64,000 nucleotides of DNA from the NCBI GenBank assembly GCA_028280415.1, contig JANQLV010000002.1, forward strand, positions 62,001 through 126,000. The letters run 5' to 3'. Shown here piece by piece: positions 46,235-55,834 of this stretch. A program made the translations under genes and the position numbers. The notes below the pieces were generated by a model, which was given only the letters and a program-made list of their open reading frames with translations, ran no database searches and had not been told where the DNA came from. The DNA comes from Saprospiraceae bacterium (GTDB lineage: Bacteria; Bacteroidota; Bacteroidia; Chitinophagales; Saprospiraceae). The first letter of the stretch is position 1. Every line of letters begins with the position of its first letter.

Positions 46235-48439
46235 ATGAAAATTTATAGTCTAAGAATCGTATTTTTATTTTGTCTCGCCTGCTTTATTTTCACTTGTTCC
46301 AAAGAATCTGACCACATTAGCATATATCAGCCAGCACTTGATGATTATTTTATCGAACCTGGCTTCGACTTAGAAGCAATTGCCTCTGAGCCTCTTATCA
46401 AATCGCCTATCGCTATTGATTTTGATGATAGGGGACGTTTGTGGGTATTAGAAATGCCAGGTTATATGCCCAATATCGATGGTACGGGAGAAGAAGAACC
46501 CGTGGGCCGGATTCTGATCATGGAAGACAGTAATCAGGATGGTCATTATGAATCTGCTAAAGTTTTTTTAGATCAATTAGTATTGGCCCGGGCAATGAGA
46601 TTATGCTACGGAGGATTGCTTTATGCAGAACCTCCTAATCTATGGTTTGTTGAAATCAAAAATGATCAGCCAGGGAAGAAAACACTGGTCGATTCAGTTT
46701 ATGCAGTTGGAGGTAATATTGAACATCAGCCTAATGGATTGGATTTGAATATCGATAACTGGATATACAGTGCTAAAAGTACTTTTAGATATCGCTTAAA
46801 AAATGGGAAATGGCTCAAAGAGGCAACTTCATTTCGAGGACAATGGGGAATCAGTCATGATGATGAGGGGCGCCTTTTTTATAATGATAATTCAAATCCT
46901 CTTTACGGAGATTATACGCTGCCAAATCTTTTTAATCAAAATCCCTTTTTCAAAAATGAAAATGGTGAGAACGAAGTCATTGTTCCGGATCGACGTGTAT
47001 ATCCCATACAGGCAACAGCTGTAAACCGAGGCTATGTCGACGGGGTTTTAGATGAAAATCTTTTTTTAAAAAATTTTACTTCCGCTTGTGGGCCGGTCAT
47101 TTATCGCGGAGATAATTTCCCGGCAGGGTATAAGGACAATGCCTTTGTCTGTGGTCCGGAGGTTAATCTCATAAAAAGGTTGCTCATCCGGGACAGTACT
47201 ATTATTATCACCGGTAAACAAGCTTACCAGGGAAAAGAATTCTTAATTTCTAAAGACGAAGCTTTTCGACCAGTCAATTTGTACAATGGTCCGGATGGTG
47301 CGCTCTATATCGTAGACTACCACAACGGGATTATTCAACATAAAGTCTATATGACCGCATACCTCCGGGAGCTTTATCTGGAAAGAGGCCTGGATACCAT
47401 TGTAAACTACGGCCGTATTTTAAAAGTTAGTCAAAAGCAAACGGAACAAATTCGCTTGCATGGAAAAAGTAATTCCGAACTCGTTCAATTTCTTAGTCAT
47501 CCGAATGGTTGGGTACGAGACCGGGCTCAGCAATTACTAATTCATAAAAATGCAAAAGAGGTAATTCCGCTGCTGAAAGACTTAGCTCGATCAGAAAGCT
47601 TACATGCCCTGTGGGCACTCGAAGGCCTCGATGCTCTGGATGCACTACTTCTTGCAGCACTTGCTGAAAGTGATAAGCAGTCAATATGTAAAGCCGCCGT
47701 TCAATTAGCTGGTATTTTTTATGATCACAGCGATAATTATCCAGTCTTTCGCAATGCTTTGAAGCATAAAAATCCCGAAATTGATTTACAGGTTTGCCTT
47801 ACTGCAGGAAAGGTCAATGAAAAAGCTTTTGTACAAATTCAAGAAGTTCTGGATCGTTACCCGAATGACACCCTGTTTATCGAAGCAGCTCTGAGTAGTC
47901 TTAGCGGAAAAGAAGATCAGTTCAAATATTTTTTACAAGTAGTCAGAGGAAAACCGGACTCCTACCCTATTTTGAACTATTTGAATCAATTGATCGAAAA
48001 AAGAAAAACGGCTCCGGAAAAAACAAGGATCGAAGAAGTTTACACTGATACCAAAACAGTGGGACTCAATTTGTATCGTCAGCATTGTGCTGCCTGCCAC
48101 GGTGAAGACGGATTGGGAAATAAAAATCTGGCGCCTCCAATTTATCAATCAGAATACTTAAGCGGTGATCCGGAAAAACTGGTATTACTGACACTACATG
48201 GCTTACAGGGGCCCATTACGATTAAGGGCAAACGCTACGAACTCAATGCCGTCATGCCGGGACTTAAAGATAATCCCGAACTTAGCGATAATGACATTGC
48301 CAATATATTATCCTTCGTTCGCAATGCATTCAGTGAGGAACCTCTTGATATAGAAGCGAGTCAGGTAAAGAAGGCCAGATCAAAATTTCCCAAGGGAAAA
48401 ATGTATACGGAAGCAGAGTTATTGCGAGAGGGACAGTAA
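46235..48439 (+). CDS. PVC-type cytochrome c lipoprotein with beta-propeller-like and HEAT-like domains
   Basis: This 734-residue protein has a lipoprotein-like signal (CLACFIFTCSKES). Residues about 40-390 are a beta-propeller of the PVC-type haem protein family (IAIDFDDRGRLWVLEMPGY, WGISHDDEGRLFYNDNSNPL, NGPDGALYIVDYHNGII). A helical HEAT-like segment (about 400-560) follows. The C-terminal c-type haem domain has Cys618-Ala-Ala-Cys621-His622 and a likely Met ligand in MPGLKDN. Such proteins are thought to oxidise sugars or alcohols in the periplasm and pass electrons to a cytochrome. The substrate is not evident. It follows the receiver-flavoenzyme gene by 77 bp on the same strand and may be co-transcribed. 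Confidence 0.92.
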   Translation: MKIYSLRIVFLFCLACFIFTCSKESDHISIYQPALDDYFIEPGFDLEAIASEPLIKSPIAIDFDDRGRLWVLEMPGYMPNIDGTGEEEPVGRILIMEDSNQDGHYESAKVFLDQLVLARAMRLCYGGLLYAEPPNLWFVEIKNDQPGKKTLVDSVYAVGGNIEHQPNGLDLNIDNWIYSAKSTFRYRLKNGKWLKEATSFRGQWGISHDDEGRLFYNDNSNPLYGDYTLPNLFNQNPFFKNENGENEVIVPDRRVYPIQATAVNRGYVDGVLDENLFLKNFTSACGPVIYRGDNFPAGYKDNAFVCGPEVNLIKRLLIRDSTIIITGKQAYQGKEFLISKDEAFRPVNLYNGPDGALYIVDYHNGIIQHKVYMTAYLRELYLERGLDTIVNYGRILKVSQKQTEQIRLHGKSNSELVQFLSHPNGWVRDRAQQLLIHKNAKEVIPLLKDLARSESLHALWALEGLDALDALLLAALAESDKQSICKAAVQLAGIFYDHSDNYPVFRNALKHKNPEIDLQVCLTAGKVNEKAFVQIQEVLDRYPNDTLFIEAALSSLSGKEDQFKYFLQVVRGKPDSYPILNYLNQLIEKRKTAPEKTRIEEVYTDTKTVGLNLYRQHCAACHGEDGLGNKNLAPPIYQSEYLSGDPEKLVLLTLHGLQGPITIKGKRYELNAVMPGLKDNPELSDNDIANILSFVRNAFSEEPLDIEASQVKKARSKFPKGKMYTEAELLREGQ

Positions 48440-48476
48440 ATATTGAAAGATGAAGATCAATAACCTGATGGAGGTT

Positions 48477-49763
48477 TTAGCGTGAAGAAGTCAATGCCTG
48501 AAATTGCCGGGTAAAAGAGCGAATTATCTGTAATGTCGTCTCATCTTTTTCATAGATAGAATACCAGCCCTGATATTCATGCGGCGGATCACCGATGAAA
48601 TCATGACCTTTCTGCCAGATTGCCCGGGCATGATGGGGGCGTCCCTCTCCTCCCCAGGCCCAAAAATTACAACCGGCCATAGCTGTCCTTTCCCGGCATT
48701 TTTCCAAAACCATTTCAAACATTGAATTATAAAAACGATTGCGCCACTCCGTACTTGCATCCGGATGATGATTGCCCTGATCCCGGGCAATTCCAAATTC
48801 TTCGAGTACAATTGGTTTGCCAACAGCTTCGGCAACTTTAAGATGATGTTCCAGATACTTCCTGGCCTTTCGAATGCCCTTCGCATAGGTCTTTTCCGGC
48901 TTCTCCGGATTATACCATCCCCAGTTTTCTATCCAGATATGGATGGTAAAATAATCGATGTATTTTGAACTATGGTCTTTTCTAAATTTATTACCAATCG
49001 GATAAGGGGTCTCGCCTTCGCTTCCCAATGAAACCAAATGATTTGGATCAAGGCTTTTAATCAAAGCAGCCGTTTCATGAATCCATTTTCGATACTTTCG
49101 GGGATGTAACATTCCCCGGGGTTCGTTACAAAGTTGCCAGGCCATAATCGTTGGATCATCTTTATACTGTTTTCCGGTATAAGTGTTTTTCCGATTGATC
49201 AGTGTTTTGATATGTTCCCGGTAAAGTGCTTTTGCCTTTGGCAGTTTATAAAATTTTGCGGTATAAAAACTAAACTTTATCCAATTGCCAGTTTCGGGAT
49301 TATGATAGGGGATTGCTTTATTCGTTACCCAGTTAACGTATTGCGCCATACCTCCGGACCAGGCCCAAAAATTACCCAGGCACATTACTGCATGCAGATT
49401 TCTTTTCTCCATTTCTGCCAGTAAAAAGTCCAAACCATCGAGTAAGTCTTCATTGTATTGCCCGGGGGCGGGCATTAAGGTAGGTAACATTCGCCAAGGC
49501 TCGGAGTCCGGGCCCTCACTGGCGACCATTATCCGAAGGTTATTGATCCCTAGCGCCTCAAAGCGATCCAGTTCTCTAAGCAGGCGATTCCGATTGCCTC
49601 CGAAGCCTTTGGAGGCCAGATTCATGCCCTGCCAAAAGTTAGTCCCAAGAAAATAATAGCGTTGATCTCCCTTTTTAAAATGCGCTCCTTCTACGCGAAT
49701 AAATTCCTGTGCCATTATAAAATTACTAAAGAGTAAGAACAGCAAAAACGATCCTGGTTTCAT
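48477..49763 (-). CDS. Secreted GH5-family mannanase-like glycosidase
   Basis: This 428-residue protein has a signal peptide (1-18, ending IMAQ). The TIM barrel has the GH5 hallmarks: acid/base Glu214 in LCNEPRG and nucleophile Glu322 in LEEFGIA. Other supporting stretches are FLGTNFWQGMNLA, NLRIMVASEG and GCNFWAWGG. This pattern fits subfamily 7-type beta-mannanases or mannosidases more than cellulases. No carbohydrate-binding or sorting domain is seen. The terminator at 49823-49870 separates it from the upstream SPFH gene, so it has its own promoter. It ends 37 bp from the convergent cytochrome gene. Confidence 0.9.
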   Translation of the reverse strand: MKPGSFLLFLLFSNFIMAQEFIRVEGAHFKKGDQRYYFLGTNFWQGMNLASKGFGGNRNRLLRELDRFEALGINNLRIMVASEGPDSEPWRMLPTLMPAPGQYNEDLLDGLDFLLAEMEKRNLHAVMCLGNFWAWSGGMAQYVNWVTNKAIPYHNPETGNWIKFSFYTAKFYKLPKAKALYREHIKTLINRKNTYTGKQYKDDPTIMAWQLCNEPRGMLHPRKYRKWIHETAALIKSLDPNHLVSLGSEGETPYPIGNKFRKDHSSKYIDYFTIHIWIENWGWYNPEKPEKTYAKGIRKARKYLEHHLKVAEAVGKPIVLEEFGIARDQGNHHPDASTEWRNRFYNSMFEMVLEKCRERTAMAGCNFWAWGGEGRPHHARAIWQKGHDFIGDPPHEYQGWYSIYEKDETTLQIIRSFTRQFQALTSSR

Positions 49764-49822
49764 CTTGCCTTATGCCTTTTGCTCAAAATAGTAATTTAAC
49801 TTGTGATTTTCAGTGGTTTTGA

Positions 49823-49870
49823 AAAAGGAGGTGCCGGTATTGACCTGAAATTTACACTCCCCGGCACCTC
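49823..49870 (-). terminator. Terminator after the SPFH lipoprotein gene
   Basis: GAGGTGCCGG (49828-49837) pairs with CCGGCACCTC (49861-49870), a perfect 10-bp GC-rich stem. On the minus strand the stem ends with CTTTTTC. It lies 20 bp after the stop at 49891. Confidence 0.8.
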
Positions 49871-49890
49871 TTGATGACGCGTGTTAAATG

Positions 49891-50703
49891 TTAATTCTTC
49901 ACTTTCACGTTACCTGCATCGATTGGTTCCATGATCATTGGAAGATCGCCGTCCGTAACGATCACTTTTGCATTAGGTGATTTAGCTAATTCCTGAAAGG
50001 CTTCAATGGATTTGAACTGTAGAATTTTAGCATCCAGACCTTCAGCGATTATCAATTGAGCATCCCGGATACCTTTCGCCTCGATCCGCTTTTGCTCTGC
50101 CTCTCGCTGTGCCTGCTGGAGTACAAATTCCATGCGCTGTGCCTGCTGTTCTGCTTCGAGTTTTTCTTCAATTGCTCTGGCTAAACTCCTAGGTAATTGA
50201 ATACTTTTTAACAGCACTGCTTCTACTTTAATACCTTTACCATCCATCAATACCATCATCTGATCTCGTATTGCATTTTCAATAGTTGCTCGTTCTCCTG
50301 TGTGCATATCTTTGGCATAAAAACGTGAGGTAACATCCGCAACTGCCGATCTGAAAACTGGTAAGATTACATTTTCTTCATAATCTGGACCAATATTTCT
50401 CAACAGTTCAGGAGCTTTTCTGCCTTCAATATTGTATAAAATCGATACCTCGGATCCAATTGTCAAGCCTTCTTTTGAAGGAATACTCAGGTCTACTTCA
50501 AGGTTCTCTGTTTGTGTAGATATTTTGATAACTCTGGACGTAAAGGGATTATAAAACTTTAACCCCTGATCAAAACTATTCTTGGCATATTTTCCAAAAG
50601 TTCTCTTTACTCCGACTTCCCCTTCTCGTATAGTAGCACAACTAGCCAGTGTAATGATTAATACCAAGAAACCGATAGACTTTAAAACATTTTTCGCATT
50701 CAT
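49891..50703 (-). CDS. SPFH/band 7 (prohibitin-like) lipoprotein
   Basis: This 270-residue protein has a lipobox (TLASC, Cys22). The SPFH domain (about 28-190) has EGEVGVKRTFGKYAK, FYNPFTSRVIKIS and TRFYAKDMHTGERATIENAI. A Glu/Ala/Arg-rich coiled coil (about 180-225) follows, then a tail with SPNAKVIVTDGDLP. Prohibitin-type proteins form ring-like scaffolds on membranes. The lipid anchor on a Cys, rather than a membrane helix, is less usual; the lipid may place it in the outer or inner membrane facing the periplasm. A strong terminator follows. Confidence 0.9.
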   Translation of the reverse strand: MNAKNVLKSIGFLVLIITLASCATIREGEVGVKRTFGKYAKNSFDQGLKFYNPFTSRVIKISTQTENLEVDLSIPSKEGLTIGSEVSILYNIEGRKAPELLRNIGPDYEENVILPVFRSAVADVTSRFYAKDMHTGERATIENAIRDQMMVLMDGKGIKVEAVLLKSIQLPRSLARAIEEKLEAEQQAQRMEFVLQQAQREAEQKRIEAKGIRDAQLIIAEGLDAKILQFKSIEAFQELAKSPNAKVIVTDGDLPMIMEPIDAGNVKVKN

Positions 50704-50859
50704 ATTATTCGATTTAAGAGGATCAGTTAAAAGATAGTTATACTATCATTTCTTATAGTAAAACAGCATATCGATATCAATGTTTAGAAATTGAATAATA
50801 AAATCGAATTAATTTTGGGAACCAAGAGCTTGTTTGGATGCTAACACAGCATCTCTAAC

Positions 50860-50891
50860 AAAAAAGTCCCATCTAATGACAGGACCTTTTT
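50860..50891 (-). terminator. Terminator after the M4 protease gene
   Basis: AAAAAAGTCC (50860-50869) pairs with GGACCTTTTT (50882-50891) with one bulged base across a 12-base loop. On the minus strand the stem runs into ACTTTTTTGTT. It lies 69 bp beyond the stop at 50961. Confidence 0.6.
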
Positions 50892-50960
50892 CAGGGTATT
50901 TATTTATTAGTGTAAATACCACGGCTAAAAATTAATCTCTTAAATCTGCTTAAAACTATT

Positions 50961-53900
50961 TTACTTTTGAATTACTATTCTTTCTACGGCAATATTTCCT
51001 TCTATGCTTACTAGCGAGATGAAATATATTCCGCTTGTGAGATGGTTAAAATTCAGTTCTTTATCCATTGCAGTTACCTCTCCTAGAGCCTCCCGGTAAA
51101 TCACTTGTCCCAAGGTATTAAACAAAATGATATCGGTATCAAGGCTTTCTGTAAAAGCAAGAGACAGTACAAATTGCCCTCTGGATGGATTGGGAATAAT
51201 CTGAAATTTTTCCAAACCAAATACTTCTTCCGTACTTACAATATTGGTTACGTGAATCGGCGTTTCTACAAACATTTTACAACCTTCTGAATCAATGACT
51301 TCCAGCAGGATCGTATAGTCCCCCATTTCGGTATAAAAATACTCTTCATTAAGATTTGTCAGAGTATCGCCAGATTGCATTATCCACATCACACTGGCCG
51401 GACTAATATCCAGTATCGCTTGTAAACTAAATGGTTCATTGATATTTACTGTATCTGCCGAAATTAGGGCATCAAGATCAAAGGGAATTTCATTTATGGT
51501 AACTTCCTGTTCAAAAGAGCTTGAACCTACAGCATTGCTTACTTCGAGGCTGATGGTATAAGTCCCTGGTGTTTGATAGTTATATTCCAGACTAGAATTG
51601 CTTGTTGTCACTGTATTTCCATCACCCATATTCCAGTGATAGTCATAATTTCCAGCTGGTGTCGCATCTAAGAATACCGTATTATCACAATCGGTATCCT
51701 GTACCAAACCAAAAGATGCAGCATCAGGAGGCAATACCGTACCATTACAAGACCAGGCCAATTCAAAACCGGAAAAATTGATTGCTCCGTTTGATATGAA
51801 ATGCAAAGTCATCGCCGGGCCGGTAGAAGAACGGGTTGTTCCCGAACTCAGTCCCCCACTGGCTTCATCAATCAATGGCGCATTAATACTGTTTCCATCA
51901 TAAATAAGCAGTTTATCGACTTCAGGTTGAACCAAAAACGAATTAAGGGTCAAAGTAACAAAATCTGCTCCCGTGGGTTCTATTACAATAATATAATCAG
52001 AGTTATCAGCATAATTGCCATCGGGACCACCCTGATCGAATATCAAACCGTTACAGCTGGTGAAATATGCCGATCCGGTAGTTTCCAGAGTAAGGGAATC
52101 ACAAAAGCTAATCACAATATTCTGCTCGAATAAAGCAGAATCACAACCCAGACTATTACAGGTAATCAGAGAGATTTCAAATAATCCTTCTTCCTCATAT
52201 TGATGCATTGGCGAGCTTTCTGTCGAAGTATTTCCGTCTCCGAAATTCCATAACCAGGAAGTAGGTCCATTTAAAGTTTGATCATTAAACTGATAAAGGC
52301 CATCGCAAAGATCCAGCGTCTCAATACCATAATTGGTTTGTGGGAAAGGCAATACTTCCATTTTAACAGGATAATCCAATACAAACTGACTGGTATCTCC
52401 GCTTTCCATATTAATATTATAAAAATAAGTACCAGCCGTAAGATCAGTAGCATCAAAATCGAATACGACAGGTGCATTATTTCCCGGAGCAATTTCTCCG
52501 GACTGGTTTTCTAGAAGTAACCAGGCCACTGAATCTTCAAATACGCTATAGTATAAATCATCTGTTCCAATATTAAAAATCGTAAATGCTGTATCGAGTT
52601 GATCTCCTGCATTCAGTGTAACGCAAATAGAATCGGGATTAAGGCTAAGAATACCGCCTGCTCCGATGTTTAATTCCATTGTCGTTATATCGCTGCCAAG
52701 ACAATTAACGACATTTTGGGTAATGGTATAAGTCCCCGGCGTCGTGTACTGATGTATTGGCGCTGCTAAACTGGAGCTGGTGCCGTCTCCAAAGTCCCAT
52801 TGATACTGTCCGCTAAACTGTGATTCATCAATAAATTGTACAGGAGCATTTAGAGCTATAGTAGACGAAGCAGTTGTAAAGCCAGCAATTGGCGGTTCAT
52901 AAACAGGATTGGCCAGGGAGTAAGAAAATGCAAACCCTTCGAGCGGATTATTTTCATTAAACTGATCTGCTTCTACAAGAATAGTCACTACGCCGGATGA
53001 CGTTTCCACCGTCTGATTCAGGCCGATACTCCCGGTATATTGAGCAAGGATAGGCGCATTTATATCGTCCCCATCATAAACTCTTAAAAAATTCCCAAAG
53101 CCAATATCAAATGCTTCAAAGTGCAGCAATAAAGGTTCTTCTGTGGGTGGATCAATAACTATAATGGAACTGACTTCATTATTCAAAATCCCCATTCCCG
53201 CAGGATCCAGAATCAATCCCGAGCAATCATTCAAAACCTGCATACCAGTGTCCTGCATAATCATTGCACTACAGACTGGACTATTACTGTCAATTACAAT
53301 GTAAGCAGTCTTGCTAACCGTTTCCGTACTACCATCGCAAAGATTAACGGTCAAGGTTACAGTATAAACCCCTTCCTGGGTATAAGTGTGCGTCGGATTA
53401 TTTTCCGTACTGGAGGCGCCATCACCAAAATTCCAGCTTACCGTTTCGTAATCCAGACTATTATTAAAAAAATCGACATCAACCGGGGCATTGCAAAATA
53501 TTCTTTGCGATTCAAAATCTACAATTGCCTCTTCACTGATTGGGCTTCCCAGGCCTACTGCATGCCAGGCATTCACTGTCGACCGGTATTCCTGACTACA
53601 AGGACCGAACAAATCCAGTGCACTCAGTGCCCCAAAATAAGCCGCATCCGGATAATGAGAACTTGGTGTAAGATAAACCGCTAAATTTCGATATGAGATG
53701 GCAATCGCTTTTTCCCAGCCAATGCCCTCAACTTCAAAAGTATCACCATTGTCATTTATTCCCGAACCTCCTTCACTTAGCAAATAAAACCAATAGTTTT
53801 GTACACCACTATTGAAATGTACACCGCCATTGTCAAAACTATCATAAATCCAGTACTCGCCAAAATAGGTATCCGGGTGATTGAAAAGATTGGGATCAAA

Positions 53901-55214
53901 AGCACTGCGAATTCCGTTACCATTGGATGTTGCATCTTCCCCGATCAGCCAGTTCGAATCTTCCGGACGAGCATAAAACTCGGTTACTATTCCAAAAATA
54001 TCACTAAAGGACTCATTGATAGCCCCGGGTTCATGGCTGTAGATCAGATCTGCTGTAAAATCCGTCAAACCATGTGTAAATTCGTGAGCAACAATATCAA
54101 TAGTCGTCAGGGGGCGATTGAGCGTTCCACCACCTCCATCACCGTAAAAAGAAGCACTTCCATTCCAAAAGGCATTCGCAACATTCTCTCCCAGGTGCAC
54201 ATAACTGATCAATTCAAAACCTTCTCCATTAATGCTGTTCCTATCAAAAAAATCCTGCAAAAAAAGATAGAATTGCTCTGCGCCGAAATGCGCATCCAGA
54301 GCATGTCGATCATTAAATCCAAATTCAATCCCCCAAATACTATCTTCGTGTACAAAATCCACCGCATTATCAACTTCATTTGCTCCCCCGTTTTCGAGAT
54401 TGAGGGTAGTAATACCTTCTCCATAAGTAGTTTGCCGAAGCCTGAATTCATTTTCCGATACCTTCTCGGTTAGTACCGTTCTCGGACCACTATAGACAGT
54501 GGAGACGTTACTAGGTACATCTATTTCACAAATTCTGTTTTCTTCGGCGACCAATTCTCCGGTTTGAGCATCAATATATACCCAGGAACGATGATGGTGA
54601 TCATGATCCAAAGCATAAATATCCATTTTGTAAGCCAATCGAAAATCGGCATGATCAAATTTCAAATCTCTAGGCACCCAGACCAGTTCAGGATTGGGGT
54701 ATTCAGAAAGCTTTTTGTTTATCCCGCCCCCGTGAGAATGTTCCCAGCCAAAGCTGGCATCAGGAAAAGGAGCTATAGCTTTTTCGATTGCTTTCTCAGG
54801 AGTAATATTTACGGCAACCGGCTGATTGATATTAAAAAGTACACCATTCATAGAACGTACGATTCCTCTTTGAGTATGGAAAAGATATACGGCTCCAACT
54901 ATCGGTTTCCCCTGATCCAATAATTGGTAACGATGATGTTCCCAGTCTAATTGATCTGCTGAACGTCTTATTGCTTGAAAACTGATATTATCTCCAAGTT
55001 GGGCATACTCTTTCAGATAATTAATGGCCTGGGCCAGGTTCATATTCTTTTCTGGACCAAGTTGAATATGTCTGGGTAAATTGGTCTGCTCATCCAATCG
55101 GACTACCTCGGCTCCGGGGTATAATTTATTTGCTTCTATGCCTTTAAGAACCTGGGCCTGTATACCAGAGAAAAGTACGCAACAAAGCATTAACAATGTA
55201 AATTGTTTCTTCAT
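50961..55214 (-). CDS. Secreted M4 (thermolysin-type) protease with PKD and CUB-like domains and T9SS sorting domain
   Basis: The start at 55214 gives a clear signal peptide (MKKQFTLLMLCCVLFSGIQA); the frame extends to 55313 but reads as non-secretory there. This 1417-residue protein has a propeptide with PepSY-like region (about 60-240) and an M4 domain (about 245-560). The zinc site is HEFTH (His377, Glu378, His381) with Glu401 in AINESFSD. Behind it come a PKD domain, a CUB-like domain, a PKD domain, a BACON/choice-of-anchor-like stretch (about 852-950), a PKD domain, a second CUB-like domain and one or two PKD domains. It ends in a T9SS type A sorting domain (IPNPSRGQFVLSL). It should cleave extracellular protein next to hydrophobic residues, as known M4 enzymes do. 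Confidence 0.94.
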   Translation of the reverse strand: MKKQFTLLMLCCVLFSGIQAQVLKGIEANKLYPGAEVVRLDEQTNLPRHIQLGPEKNMNLAQAINYLKEYAQLGDNISFQAIRRSADQLDWEHHRYQLLDQGKPIVGAVYLFHTQRGIVRSMNGVLFNINQPVAVNITPEKAIEKAIAPFPDASFGWEHSHGGGINKKLSEYPNPELVWVPRDLKFDHADFRLAYKMDIYALDHDHHHRSWVYIDAQTGELVAEENRICEIDVPSNVSTVYSGPRTVLTEKVSENEFRLRQTTYGEGITTLNLENGGANEVDNAVDFVHEDSIWGIEFGFNDRHALDAHFGAEQFYLFLQDFFDRNSINGEGFELISYVHLGENVANAFWNGSASFYGDGGGGTLNRPLTTIDIVAHEFTHGLTDFTADLIYSHEPGAINESFSDIFGIVTEFYARPEDSNWLIGEDATSNGNGIRSAFDPNLFNHPDTYFGEYWIYDSFDNGGVHFNSGVQNYWFYLLSEGGSGINDNGDTFEVEGIGWEKAIAISYRNLAVYLTPSSHYPDAAYFGALSALDLFGPCSQEYRSTVNAWHAVGLGSPISEEAIVDFESQRIFCNAPVDVDFFNNSLDYETVSWNFGDGASSTENNPTHTYTQEGVYTVTLTVNLCDGSTETVSKTAYIVIDSNSPVCSAMIMQDTGMQVLNDCSGLILDPAGMGILNNEVSSIIVIDPPTEEPLLLHFEAFDIGFGNFLRVYDGDDINAPILAQYTGSIGLNQTVETSSGVVTILVEADQFNENNPLEGFAFSYSLANPVYEPPIAGFTTASSTIALNAPVQFIDESQFSGQYQWDFGDGTSSSLAAPIHQYTTPGTYTITQNVVNCLGSDITTMELNIGAGGILSLNPDSICVTLNAGDQLDTAFTIFNIGTDDLYYSVFEDSVAWLLLENQSGEIAPGNNAPVVFDFDATDLTAGTYFYNINMESGDTSQFVLDYPVKMEVLPFPQTNYGIETLDLCDGLYQFNDQTLNGPTSWLWNFGDGNTSTESSPMHQYEEEGLFEISLITCNSLGCDSALFEQNIVISFCDSLTLETTGSAYFTSCNGLIFDQGGPDGNYADNSDYIIVIEPTGADFVTLTLNSFLVQPEVDKLLIYDGNSINAPLIDEASGGLSSGTTRSSTGPAMTLHFISNGAINFSGFELAWSCNGTVLPPDAASFGLVQDTDCDNTVFLDATPAGNYDYHWNMGDGNTVTTSNSSLEYNYQTPGTYTISLEVSNAVGSSSFEQEVTINEIPFDLDALISADTVNINEPFSLQAILDISPASVMWIMQSGDTLTNLNEEYFYTEMGDYTILLEVIDSEGCKMFVETPIHVTNIVSTEEVFGLEKFQIIPNPSRGQFVLSLAFTESLDTDIILFNTLGQVIYREALGEVTAMDKELNFNHLTSGIYFISLVSIEGNIAVERIVIQK

Positions 55215-55834
55215 GATTTTTTTCGGACAGTTTAAATGAAAAGAACAACAAGATAGCAAAGCTAAAGGTTTTAGGGAGGCTTTCTTTTTTAAAACCTTTA
55301 GAAATGTCGGCAAAGTAAGTTTGTTCAGGGCAATTAAATTTCATTTAAAGCTAAAAACACATTTTCTTGCTCTTATTTCAGCTTTAAATAAAAAAGTGGT
55401 CTGAATTTTATGGAATTTTGGGACCTGTGGAGTTTTAGTTATAGGACCTTATTTGATATTCGTTTTTAGTGTACCAAATAACGAAAAACAAAGGGTTGTA
55501 AACGACCTAAGAAAATGATCATTTCTACAATATTTCCGGCTTATAAACGCCAGTTCGGGAAGCGCCGAAGGCCTAGCTAGATTAAAATTGCACCGAAAAG
55601 CGGTGGCGGCGGCGGTAAATGGGTGGGCCCCACCCAAAGCACAAAACCCTATCCAGTTCATAAATCCTATCTGAATTGACACGTTAACATAAGGGCAAAA
55701 TAGTTATTCGAAAAAACGACGAAAGACCTAACAAACGATTTTTTAATAGCTCGCTTGCATTGCCCTTATGTTTATGTAGTAGTTCAATTAAGTTGATCTG
55801 GGAATTACGTGGATATTATCCGTTTAACAGCTTA
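55215..55834. other. 620-bp gene-free region with a GC-rich structured element
   Basis: There is no gene I trust here. A GC-rich core (about 55540-55640) stands out from AT-rich surroundings. It holds the hairpin TGGGTGGG-C-CCCACCCA (55620-55636). A perfect 13-bp inverted repeat, AACATAAGGGCAA at 55686-55698 and its complement at 55760-55772, follows 50 bp later. The layout suggests a structured non-coding element or a cassette boundary. See findings. Confidence 0.55.
55686..55772. repeat. 13-bp perfect inverted repeat, 61-bp spacer
   Basis: AACATAAGGGCAA (55686-55698) and TTGCCCTTATGTT (55760-55772) are exact complements. The spacer is 61 bp, and the right arm lies 63 bp beyond the stop of the unknown barrel gene (55835). 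As a stem it would have a large loop, so it may be a recombination or transposition-type boundary. Confidence 0.6.

Noticed and set aside
53799-54473. A 224-codon open frame on the plus strand
   Set aside because: It lies wholly antisense to the M4 catalytic domain, which has a complete active site.
55449-55682. A 77-codon open frame on the minus strand in the GC-rich element
   Set aside because: Odd composition, no signal or family pattern, and it spans the hairpin; more likely a by-product of a non-coding element.
55686-55772. A classical integron attC site
   Set aside because: The expected core GTTRRRY/RYYYAAC pair is not placed at the ends of the inverted repeat, and no integrase gene is present.
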